In this document: positions 52,317 to 60,251 of the stretch, piece by piece | Layout of the letters: each line of letters opens with the position of its first letter | Position numbering within the stretch: position 1 is the stretch's first letter | From: Sandaracinaceae bacterium | Lineage (GTDB): Bacteria; Myxococcota_A; Polyangia; Polyangiales; Houyiibacteriaceae | Reading direction: 5' to 3' | Length of the DNA stretch: 64,000 nt | Assembly (NCBI GenBank): GCA_020633055.1 | Contig: JACKEJ010000006.1 | Location: 62,001-126,000 of the forward strand | Position numbers and translations under genes: made by a program | The notes under the pieces: model-generated | What the model saw: only the letters and a program-made list of their open reading frames with translations | The model's database searches: none | Told to the model about the DNA's origin: nothing

Positions 52317-53333
52317 ATGACCTCCCTGCCCGTGCTTTCCGCCGTTCCTACCCGTCACGCCAGCGACTCGCTCGCCGAGCTGCACGAGACTCCGTGGATC
52401 GGCCCCAACGGCAAGCCCACGGAGTGGCTCGAGCTGCATCTCACGTACACCTGCCCAGAGCGCTGTGTGTTCTGCTCGGAAGAGCACCGCATGCAGCGCT
52501 ACAAGCAGTTCCCCGTGACGTGGGGGCGCGTCGCCACCGTGCTGCGCCAAAACGCGGAGCGAGGGGTCAAGCGCGTCCACCTCACAGGGGGGGAGCCGAC
52601 GATCCACCCAGACTTCGTCCGCACGCTGCAGCTCGCCAAGAAGCTCGGGATGCGGACGTCGGTGGGCACGATCGGCACCATGCTCGCGCGCCCCGACTTC
52701 GCGGACCGCGCCGTGCCCTTCCTGGACGAGGCCCTCTTCTCCATCCACGGCCCGGACGCGCAGACACACGACGCGATGACCCGGAGAGAGGGGAGCTTCG
52801 AGCGCGTGACAGGCGCGTTGGCGCAAGCACGGCGCGTCAACCCGGACTTCAACGCGTACGTGAACAGCGTCATCACGCAGCTCAACGTGGAGCGGTTGCC
52901 CGAGACGGTCCGCATGGCACGCGACCACGGGGCCAAGCTACTGGTCGTCTCGAACCTCACGCCAGAGGGGCTCGGCTTCGACGACTACGAGCGGCTCACG
53001 GTGCGGCTCGAGCAGCTGGCGGAGATCCTGCCCCGCATCCCCGACGTCGCTGGCGACATGACGGTGCGCTTCTTCGGGGTGCCGATGTGCCTCTTGGGAC
53101 CCCATCGCATGCTGTCCAACGATCTCCACTGGGACCCGCGCGTCACCGTGGAGTGGGGCGACGAGCCCGGCAAGGTGGCGTTCAAGGGCTTCTACAACTG
53201 GACGCCCGACCGCAAGCGCGTGCACGCTCCAGAGTGCTCTGGCTGCGCGTGGAACACCGTCTGCATGGGAGTCTACGATCGCTACGCCGAGTGCTTCTCG
53301 ACGGCGGTCCTTCGTCCGGAGCGTGTGTCATGA
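52317..53333 (+). CDS. Radical SAM/SPASM-like peptide maturase (rightward arm, gene 7)
   Basis: 338 residues from the ATG at 52317, 8 bp after the preceding stop. Radical motif Cys46, Cys50, Cys53 (YTCPERCVFCSEEHRMQR), LTGGEPTIHPDFVRTLQLA, FSIHGPDAQTHDAMTRREGS and a C-terminal Cys pair region (CSGCAWNTVCMGVYDRYAEC). The fold and 'SIHG' motif match the proteins at 46207 and 53330. The next gene overlaps its stop as ATGA. Substrate inferred to be the Hxs precursor or an intermediate. Confidence 0.93.
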   Translation: MTSLPVLSAVPTRHASDSLAELHETPWIGPNGKPTEWLELHLTYTCPERCVFCSEEHRMQRYKQFPVTWGRVATVLRQNAERGVKRVHLTGGEPTIHPDFVRTLQLAKKLGMRTSVGTIGTMLARPDFADRAVPFLDEALFSIHGPDAQTHDAMTRREGSFERVTGALAQARRVNPDFNAYVNSVITQLNVERLPETVRMARDHGAKLLVVSNLTPEGLGFDDYERLTVRLEQLAEILPRIPDVAGDMTVRFFGVPMCLLGPHRMLSNDLHWDPRVTVEWGDEPGKVAFKGFYNWTPDRKRVHAPECSGCAWNTVCMGVYDRYAECFSTAVLRPERVS

Positions 53334-54517
53334 GCTCGGCGCCCGTCTACGTCCCCCAGCCGCGCGAGGGAAATCAGCCCGTCAGCCCGTTTCGCGACCC
53401 TCGGCGCAACGTCGAGATCAACATCGGCAAGACGTGCAACAACAAGTGCGTGTTCTGCTTGGACGGCATGCCCACCAAGGAGGACAAGGCGTTCATGCCC
53501 TTCGAGGACATGCTGGCGGAGCTCGACCGCTACCGTGCGGAGGGGCACTTGTCCGTCGGATTCCTGGGAGGTGAGCCCACCACGTATCCGTGGATCGTCG
53601 AGTCGGTCGCGCACGCCCATCGCATCGGGTTCACGCGCATCGCGCTGGCGACGAACGCGATGATGCTGCGACGTGAAGCGTTCCTCGACAAGCTCATCGA
53701 CGCTGGGCTGACCCGCACGACCATCTCGATGCACGGCCACACGGCCGCCCTCGAAGACAAGCTCACGATGGTGCCCGGCGGTTTCGAGAAGAAGTGCACC
53801 GCCATCCGGAACCTCCTCGCCCGCAAGGCGCAGGGGCACCTCGCCGATGGGGTTTCGGTGAACATCGTCCTCAACGGCTGGAACTACCGTGTCCTCCCGA
53901 AGATGATGAAGTTCTTCTTCGACACGATGAAGCTCGACGATCTCCGGGTGAACTTCGTCCGCCCGGAGGGCTACGCCGAAGGCAACCCCGACCTCACGCC
54001 GACCTACTCCGACGTCGTTCCGGTGCTGACGAAGGCCGTCCTCCTGAACGAGTTCCACTTCAAGAAGACCTTCACGTTCGGCGGCGTCCCGATGTGCGTG
54101 CTCCCCGAGGAGCTCCTGCGCAGCCGTCGGCTGCTCACCAAGTACTGCGGGGATGTCTATCGCGACCTCAGCACGGATTGCTCCGTGCGCGCCGACGGGG
54201 GCGGAACGGACAACGCAGCGCGTCGCGAGGGCGTGTCCGCCATCGAACACGGGCGCGCGCGCTTCAACTGGCAAGATCGCAAGCGCGCCGACCTCAAGCA
54301 CCAGGCCCCCAGCTGTGAGCGCTGCTCCATGCGCGACGTCTGCGAAGGTGTTTGGGGCGGCTACACGGACATCTACGGCTTCTCCGAGTTCGCCCCGCTC
54401 GAGTGGGAGAGTGGCGCGATGGTCCGCGGCGCACCGCGCCCTGCAGCGGCCCCCGAAGGGACAGCGCTCGCTCCAAAGAAGCGCTTCGCGAGGCGGTTGA
54501 CGGTCCTCCCGGGCTGA
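53330..54517 (+). CDS. Radical SAM/SPASM-like peptide maturase (rightward arm, gene 8)
   Basis: 395 residues from an ATG overlapping the preceding stop. Radical motif Cys36, Cys40, Cys43 (KTCNNKCVFCLDGMPTKEDK), LGGEPTTYPWIVESVAHA, ISMHGHTAALEDKL, and a C-terminal cluster region CERCSMRDVCEGVWGGY plus upstream Cys (MCVLPEE, KYCGD, DCSVRA). The TCNNKCVFC opening also resembles HxsC-type maturases. A basic/Ala-rich tail follows. Last gene of the rightward arm; the 236 bp after it hold no further gene. Confidence 0.93.
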   Translation: MSSAPVYVPQPREGNQPVSPFRDPRRNVEINIGKTCNNKCVFCLDGMPTKEDKAFMPFEDMLAELDRYRAEGHLSVGFLGGEPTTYPWIVESVAHAHRIGFTRIALATNAMMLRREAFLDKLIDAGLTRTTISMHGHTAALEDKLTMVPGGFEKKCTAIRNLLARKAQGHLADGVSVNIVLNGWNYRVLPKMMKFFFDTMKLDDLRVNFVRPEGYAEGNPDLTPTYSDVVPVLTKAVLLNEFHFKKTFTFGGVPMCVLPEELLRSRRLLTKYCGDVYRDLSTDCSVRADGGGTDNAARREGVSAIEHGRARFNWQDRKRADLKHQAPSCERCSMRDVCEGVWGGYTDIYGFSEFAPLEWESGAMVRGAPRPAAAPEGTALAPKKRFARRLTVLPG

Positions 54518-54753
54518 GCCGCGCGGCCAGAGGTCGTTCGTCGCGGATACCAGCTGTGGTCCCACGTCTCGTTCCGCGGTCGGCGACTGCGACGGCGCGG
54601 ACTTCCCGGAGCGGGATTGGGCTGGCCTCCACAGCGTGTCACCGGAGACACGGTGAGCGCGTGCCCGCGTCCCGAACGATCGTGGTCGCGACCCAATTCG
54701 TCGTGTGATCTTGGGACTTCTCCGTCGGCCCGAAACTTGCGGAGCTGCGCGCC

Positions 54754-57138
54754 ATGGCCCATCTAATGAGCGTGCTGAACCGCCGCCGATCGCTCTCTGC
54801 CCTCACCTGCGCCCTGCCGTTGATCGCATTCGCGGCGCTCCCGGGCTGCGAGGACCCGGTGGCGCCGCCCGTGGCCCCCGCGCCCGTCGAAGTCGCCGAG
54901 GCGACGCCCGAGCCCGTGGAGCCCCCCACGCCACCGCCACCCCCCGTGCTGCTGCATCCCGTCCCGGTGTGGACGGAAGGGTCTCGGCAGGAGCCCATCG
55001 AGCGCGATCGCGCCGCCGAGCAAGGCTACCTGCTCGTCGATCTGGGCGATGACTGGACCCCGTATCTGTTCACCGAGGTGGACGTCGAGGGGCAGACGCC
55101 CATCCCCAACGCCTACCGCAGCACCTATCTGGCGCTCGCACGCGGGGAACACCCGGACGACCACCATGGGCGGCGCGCCTCCCGCGACAAGTACCTGGAG
55201 CTGTACGGCATCCCGCCCACGCTCGGGCTCCTGCGCCAGCGCAACGTGGCCACGCGCGCCCTGTCGTGCGCGGCGGACATCGACTACGAGCCGCTGCGTG
55301 CCTTCGAGGGGTTCATCGCCTACGACAGCAACAGCACCGCACGCAATCAGTCGCGGCGCCACGCCGCGCTCGAGACCGAGCTCACCGCGCTCGCGCGGCG
55401 CTCCGGCGTCACGTTGGACGCGCTCGACCCCAGCGCGCTCGGCGGCGCCGACCGCCGTCGCCTGAACGAGTACCGCGAGCGGCACGCAGAGTACGTCGTG
55501 ATCGACGCGGTGCAGCGGCGCCTGCAGTGCGAGGGGCACTTCGAGGACAAGGGCACGTTCATCCGCGGGGCCATGGACTGGGCCACGCACGAGGCGCTGG
55601 CCGAGTTCGAGCGGCGGCACCGAATCTACGGCTGGGGCTTCATCGGTCGTGAGACGCTCGACGCGCTGCGCAAGACCCCACTCGAGAACGAGCGTGACGC
55701 CGTGCTCCGTGTGCTGACCGAGCGGGCCGTCCACGCCGCAGGGGTCATCGAAGACGGCAGCGCCGCCGAGGCGCACCCTAGCGAGACGCGCTTCCTGGGC
55801 GCCGACGGGCAGCGTCATGCGGTGCGCAACCTCGTCGCGGAGCTGGAAGCACGCGTCGTCGCGTCCTTCGGCCTCGCGACCGCGGAGGACGTGGGCGCGT
55901 GGCTCGACAGCCTCGGAGATCTCGGCGGACGGCAGCTGGTGGCGGTGCCGGCCATCGAGCTGCCGGAGTACTACTCGAGCGACATCGACCTCTCGGTGGA
56001 GGTCGATCGCGGGGACGTGTGGTACGAGTTCCCCTACGACGCCGAGGGGCGTGAGCGCGCGCAGCCGGTGTCGCGGCGTCCCCACACCACCATCTACGCG
56101 CAGTACCGAGGCCAGCGGATCGCCCTGGCGCGCTTCGGGACAACCGTGGGCGGCTGGCGCAGCGACAACGTCGGCGGGCGCCTGATGTGGCGGTACAAGA
56201 ACTCGCCCGCGGGCCCGCGCGTGTGGAGCCGGATCATCGCCTCTCCGGTCTGGCTGCCCCCGGACTCGTCGCCCCCGCGCGGTCTGCTCGTGCCCGCGGG
56301 CGGCGGGCGCTTCGAGGTGAACTACGACGAGACGGGGCCCAGCTATGCGTCGGCCTACGGCCTGGTGGCCGCCTACCACCAGCTGTACTCCGAAGACCCT
56401 GAAGGAAACATCCGGCTGGGCGGCGACCAAGGCATCCGCATGCACGGCTCGGTCGACTACATGAGCATCATGCGGCGGCACAGTCACGGCTGCCATCGTC
56501 TCCACAACCACATCGCCGTCCGCCTGATGTCCTTCGTGCTGCGCCACCGCCCGCACAGCCGTCGTGGGCAGCAGGTGCTCGGCTTCCGGCGCAACATCGA
56601 GTTCGACGGTCGCAGCTACCCGATGGCCATCGACGCGGGCGGCTACGTATTCCGCTTGGAGCGACCGCTGCCGGTGAATGTCCTCGAGGGACGCGTCCTG
56701 GGCGCGCAGCTGACCCCCATCGAGCACGAGATCCCCAAGTACGACCCCGAGGTCGGCGCGTACGTGATGCCAGACGGGCAGTGGGTCACCGTGGACAGGC
56801 ATGGGAACATCACGCCGCGTGAGATGCCGGTGCCGCTCGAGGGCACGGTCGAACCCGGGACCGAGGGCATCGTCGGCGGCCCAGCCGTAGGCGACGCTGC
56901 CGACGAGGCGGCCGAGGGCTTGATCTCCGGCGAGGACGATCAGACGACCACACCCGCCGGGCCGGCGCCCTCCGCCCGACCCGCCGCGCCGGGAGCGTCA
57001 CCCGCCGCGCCCGCTGCCGCGCCCACCATGGCACCAGGGACACCCTCACCGAGCCCCCAGTCGGCGGCAGCCCACGGTGGCGGTGCCTCACCGCGCGCGG
57101 CCACGCTGACCACCACGACGCCTCCGAGAGCCCCATGA
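54754..57138 (+). CDS. L,D-transpeptidase (YkuD) lipoprotein with long N-terminal region
   Basis: 794 residues (an ATG at 54766 would remove four). Signal and lipobox: ALTCALPLIAFAALPGC. A Pro/Val/Glu linker and a ~350-residue helical region follow (YRERHAEYVVIDAVQRRLQC; EGHFEDKGTFIRGAMDWATH), perhaps a divergent peptidoglycan-binding part. The YkuD catalytic region has QGIRMHGSVDYMSIMRRHSH, then GCHRLHNHIAV: HxG and SHGC-H-R, where the usual SHGCIR/SHGCVR has His in place of the aliphatic residue. The active site is Cys in SHGC. The C-terminus is an Ala/Pro/Thr tail. It would make or edit 3-3 crosslinks or attach proteins to peptidoglycan. It follows the Hxs operon after 236 bp without coupling. 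Confidence 0.9.
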   Translation: MAHLMSVLNRRRSLSALTCALPLIAFAALPGCEDPVAPPVAPAPVEVAEATPEPVEPPTPPPPPVLLHPVPVWTEGSRQEPIERDRAAEQGYLLVDLGDDWTPYLFTEVDVEGQTPIPNAYRSTYLALARGEHPDDHHGRRASRDKYLELYGIPPTLGLLRQRNVATRALSCAADIDYEPLRAFEGFIAYDSNSTARNQSRRHAALETELTALARRSGVTLDALDPSALGGADRRRLNEYRERHAEYVVIDAVQRRLQCEGHFEDKGTFIRGAMDWATHEALAEFERRHRIYGWGFIGRETLDALRKTPLENERDAVLRVLTERAVHAAGVIEDGSAAEAHPSETRFLGADGQRHAVRNLVAELEARVVASFGLATAEDVGAWLDSLGDLGGRQLVAVPAIELPEYYSSDIDLSVEVDRGDVWYEFPYDAEGRERAQPVSRRPHTTIYAQYRGQRIALARFGTTVGGWRSDNVGGRLMWRYKNSPAGPRVWSRIIASPVWLPPDSSPPRGLLVPAGGGRFEVNYDETGPSYASAYGLVAAYHQLYSEDPEGNIRLGGDQGIRMHGSVDYMSIMRRHSHGCHRLHNHIAVRLMSFVLRHRPHSRRGQQVLGFRRNIEFDGRSYPMAIDAGGYVFRLERPLPVNVLEGRVLGAQLTPIEHEIPKYDPEVGAYVMPDGQWVTVDRHGNITPREMPVPLEGTVEPGTEGIVGGPAVGDAADEAAEGLISGEDDQTTTPAGPAPSARPAAPGASPAAPAAAPTMAPGTPSPSPQSAAAHGGGASPRAATLTTTTPPRAP

Positions 57139-57434
57139 ACACGCACCCCGAGAACGGCGCACGTGTGCGCTTCGAACTGCGCGCCACCATGGACGCGGGC
57201 GCGCGCTATCGCGTCACCTACTTCACTCCAGACGGCGCACACGAGTGCGACGCCGAGCTGCGGCTGGCCGATGGCAGCGTCACCTTGAGCGGCGTGCCCG
57301 AGCACGCGCCCGAGGGGCTCGCCAAGGTGGTGACCCCGTTCGCCAAGCAGATCCTCTCGGGGCGTCGCGCCGATCCGGAAGGCGCGTGGCCCAGGCGCGT
57401 CCTCCGGTGGCGTGCTGAGCGCGCCACCAACTAG
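57135..57434 (+). CDS. Small protein of unknown function
   Basis: 99 residues starting within the L,D-transpeptidase stop (ATGA, 57135-57138), so translationally coupled. Two amphipathic beta stretches (ARVRFELRATMDAGARYRVT; DAELRLADGSVTLSG) and a basic helix-like tail (KQILSGRRADPEGAWPRRVL). No signal peptide, no recognised domain. Co-expression with an envelope enzyme is the only hint of role. Confidence 0.78.
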   Translation: MNTHPENGARVRFELRATMDAGARYRVTYFTPDGAHECDAELRLADGSVTLSGVPEHAPEGLAKVVTPFAKQILSGRRADPEGAWPRRVLRWRAERATN

Positions 57435-57472
57435 ATCTCCGCGCCGTTTGCGAATACCCTCGGGTCCCCCCC

Positions 57473-58708
57473 ATGGATGACCCCCACCAGAAGCGTGTCG
57501 CGCTCCAGGCCCTTCGCGACGTCGCCGAAGTGGCCGACCCGGGCGCCGTCGCGCTCGCGGGCTTCGACGCGGCCGTCGCTGGAGTCGCGCGGCAAGACGT
57601 CGAAGGGGTCTTCGACGCGAGGGGGGACGACCTCGTGGACGTGGTGGTCGTCCCCGATCGCTTCGTGTCTCGCTCGAGCGCACCGCCGCCGGACGAGGTC
57701 GCGGGCTTGCGGCACGAGCTCTCGAACGCCATGACGGCCATCGCAGCGTTGGCCGCGCGAGCGGAGGGGCAGGGCACGGCGACCGCGGCGCTCCAGGCGC
57801 TGGCCCGCATCCGCAAGCTCGCGGACTCTGCGGGGACCGCACCGTCGACCGTAAGCGGGCTGCGCGTCGGGTCGCGGGAGGTGTCTCGGGACATCGGCGA
57901 GATGGTCGACGATCTCGCGCCATTCGCAGAGCAGCAGCGGGTGGCCGTCGAGTCGCACATCGAGCCGGGGCTGATGTCCGTGGTGGCGGTCGCGAGCCTC
58001 CGGCTGATCGTCTGGAACTTGCTCAAGAACGCCATCGAGGCTTCGCCGAAAGGCGCACTGGTCACGGTCTCCGCACAGCATCGGAGCGGGAGCCTGCGCC
58101 TCGCCGTCGAGGACCGTGGCGGTGGTCTCCCCGCCTCGTTGCGGGAGCGCGTGTTCGAGGCCCACTTCTCCACGAAGGACGAGGGGCGCGGCCTCGGGCT
58201 CTCGTTGGTGCATGCCGAGGTGCAGCGCCTCGGCGGGCAGATCGAGCTGACCACGCCGAGGCGTGGTGGCACCTCCTTCACAGTCACGCTCCCAGGTGCG
58301 CAGCTGTCTCCGAGCGAGGCGGCGGAGGCGAGCGGTGCCATCAGCGGCGTGGTGCGCAAGCAGCCACTCGCCGGCTTTCGGATCGCCCTGCTGTGTGACG
58401 TGCTGTTCCTCGAGCGGGCGTTGGCGGCCGTGGGGGCGACCGTCAGTCACACGACGGCGTCGGCGCTCCAGGCGAGCGAGGAGCGCTATGACGTCGTGGT
58501 CGTCGACATGACCCAGGTCCCCTCGTCCGACGCCGTGGCGCTGCGCGCGGCGGGGCGCGCGACGCGGGTCATCGCTCTCGTCCCGGACGATCATCCATGC
58601 GTCGTCGACGGGGTGGACGCCGCGCTGCCGAGGGGGTTCGACCTTGGGGAGCTGGCCGCGACGATCGAGCGGCTGCTGCCGGTCGAGGGCGCCGCCAACG
58701 GCACCTGA
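57473..58708 (+). CDS. Soluble histidine kinase with C-terminal degenerate receiver
   Basis: 411 residues from the ATG at 57473 (TACCCT 12 nt upstream). No transmembrane helix or signal peptide. The phospho-acceptor His is in LRHELSNAMTAIAALAARAE (HELxN-type), followed by the ATPase domain: N-box NLLKNAIEASP, G1 VEDRGGGLP, F-box/G2 FSTKDEGRGLGLSLVHAEV. The last ~110 residues (GFRIALLCDVLFLERALAAV; YDVVVVDMTQVPSSDAVALR; IALVPDDHP) have the fold of a response-regulator receiver, but the acidic pocket and Lys are not all present, so phosphotransfer is doubtful. The N-terminal ~80 residues are a small unknown sensor. No partner regulator gene adjacent. Confidence 0.9.
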   Translation: MDDPHQKRVALQALRDVAEVADPGAVALAGFDAAVAGVARQDVEGVFDARGDDLVDVVVVPDRFVSRSSAPPPDEVAGLRHELSNAMTAIAALAARAEGQGTATAALQALARIRKLADSAGTAPSTVSGLRVGSREVSRDIGEMVDDLAPFAEQQRVAVESHIEPGLMSVVAVASLRLIVWNLLKNAIEASPKGALVTVSAQHRSGSLRLAVEDRGGGLPASLRERVFEAHFSTKDEGRGLGLSLVHAEVQRLGGQIELTTPRRGGTSFTVTLPGAQLSPSEAAEASGAISGVVRKQPLAGFRIALLCDVLFLERALAAVGATVSHTTASALQASEERYDVVVVDMTQVPSSDAVALRAAGRATRVIALVPDDHPCVVDGVDAALPRGFDLGELAATIERLLPVEGAANGT

Positions 58709-58710
58709 GG

Positions 58711-58731
58711 GCGCCACTCAGACGGTGGCGC
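58711..58731. terminator. Hairpin between convergent histidine kinase and UbiB-family genes
   Basis: A perfect 7-bp stem GCGCCAC / GTGGCGC with a 7-nt loop, lying over the UbiB-family stop and 2 bp after the kinase stop. The genes converge within 10 bp, so this probably terminates both directions. No U-run. Confidence 0.5.
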
Positions 58732-60136
58732 TAGGGCCGCTCTGTGCCGCTTGGAGCTGCGGCAGGAGCTGCATGATCTGCATGGCGATGCGCGGGTCCT
58801 GGAACATGTTCAGGTTCGGCGCCAGCAGGCGCGCGTAGCGGTCGAAGTACAGGAACTGCTTCGTGATGAGCACGAACTCTTTCGGGAACCGCAGCCCGTG
58901 CTTCATGCCCGTGCGCTGGATGTTCGGGAGCACCTCGCCGTACTCGATCTCGGCCATGGTCATGTTCGTGAGCGGCCCGTAAGCGGCGCGCAGGTCCTCG
59001 GCCACCTCGTCCACGTCCAGCTCGCGCCCGTCGATGCTGCCCTTGGACATGTCGATCACGATCTCGGCGAAGCGCTTGTAGTTGCTCATCGCCAGGCACA
59101 ACAGGAACTCCATCGACTGCTCGCGTGTGGTCTGGTCGAAGCGCCCGACGATGCCGAAGTCGAGGAAGCCGATGCGCCCGTCGTCGAGATACATGAGGTT
59201 CCCCGCGTGCACGTCGCCGTGGAACATGCCGTTGCGCAGCAGAGTCTCGGTCCACGCGAGTACCCCGCGCACCAGCTCGGCCTCGGGGTCGTCGAGCGTC
59301 TTCATGCGCTCGACGTCGTCCACACGGCACCCGACGAAGCGCTCCATGGTGAGCGCGTGCGTGCGCGTGCGCTCCCAGTACACACGCGGCGCGCACACGT
59401 GCTTGTCGGGCTGCGAGTCGAAGATGGCGTTGAACTCGTCCATGTTCAGCCCCTCGAGGCGGAAGTCCATCTCCTGAGTGAGCGTCTCCGCGAAGTCCCC
59501 GACGATGCCCGACAGGTTCCCGAGCCGCGCCTCGTGCGACACGCGCTCGGCGAAGCGGGCGGCGGCGCCCATGACGCGCAGGTCGGCGCCGACGCGCAAC
59601 GGCAGGTTCGGCCGCTGCACCTTCACGACGACGTCCGTTCCGTCGGGGAGCGTGGCCCCGTGGACCTGCGCGATGCTCGCGGCCGCCATCGGCGCCTCCT
59701 CGAAGCGGTCGAAGAGCGTCGCGAGCGGCGCGTCGAACATCTCCTCGATGGTCCTGCGGGTGCGCTCGAAGGGCTCGGGCGGCACGTCGTCGAGCACGGC
59801 GCGCATCTCTTCGCACAAGGCCTCGGGGAAGAGCCCCTTGCTGCTGGCGATGACCTGGCCGAACTTGATGTACGTGGGCCCGAGGCGCTCGAACGCGAGG
59901 CGCAGGGCGCGCGTCCAGGGCAGCGGCTCGTAGCGGCGCGGCACGAACAGGTAGAACACGCGGCGGATGAACAGCCGATCGGCCACCCAGGCCCAGAACG
60001 CGAGCCCGAGGATCCACCAGGTCGCCAGCAGGCGCAGCAGCACGCGCCCCACGCCCACGCGCTCGGTGAGGAGTTGCGGGGGGGTGGCGCGGAGTTCGAT
60101 CGGCGCGGTGCCTCGGAAAGGGTTCTCGGTGTCCAT
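58718..60136 (-). CDS. ABC1/UbiB-family atypical kinase
   Basis: 472 residues from MDTENPFRG (the frame opens to 60280, but that part does not fit the family). An N-terminal hydrophobic segment (LLATWWILGLAFWAWVADRL) suggests membrane association. Hallmarks: LGPTYIKFGQVIASSKGLFP (KxGQ helix), APMAAASIAQVHGATLPDGT (Ala-rich nucleotide loop), VVVKVQRP (Lys), MFHGDVHAGNLMYLDDGRIG and FLDFGIVGRFD. UbiB/ABC1 proteins are ATP-dependent factors in isoprenoid quinone or lipid pathways. Quinone biosynthesis is the likeliest role, but no ubi/men genes are adjacent. Divergent from speA. Confidence 0.95.
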   Translation of the reverse strand: MDTENPFRGTAPIELRATPPQLLTERVGVGRVLLRLLATWWILGLAFWAWVADRLFIRRVFYLFVPRRYEPLPWTRALRLAFERLGPTYIKFGQVIASSKGLFPEALCEEMRAVLDDVPPEPFERTRRTIEEMFDAPLATLFDRFEEAPMAAASIAQVHGATLPDGTDVVVKVQRPNLPLRVGADLRVMGAAARFAERVSHEARLGNLSGIVGDFAETLTQEMDFRLEGLNMDEFNAIFDSQPDKHVCAPRVYWERTRTHALTMERFVGCRVDDVERMKTLDDPEAELVRGVLAWTETLLRNGMFHGDVHAGNLMYLDDGRIGFLDFGIVGRFDQTTREQSMEFLLCLAMSNYKRFAEIVIDMSKGSIDGRELDVDEVAEDLRAAYGPLTNMTMAEIEYGEVLPNIQRTGMKHGLRFPKEFVLITKQFLYFDRYARLLAPNLNMFQDPRIAMQIMQLLPQLQAAQSGPSATV

Positions 60137-60251
60137 TGGGGCGTCTCGGTGAAAAGGTACGGTCGGATATAGGATCAGTGGCGACAAAAGCGAGAGGGGA
60201 ATGCTCCGGGGCAGATTCGCGCGTCTTCCTGTGCTAGATCCGCGCATCGCC

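Noticed and set aside
53330..54517. Naming this or another radical SAM gene hxsC
   Set aside because: Two or three candidates fit roughly; without a model score the assignment would be a guess.
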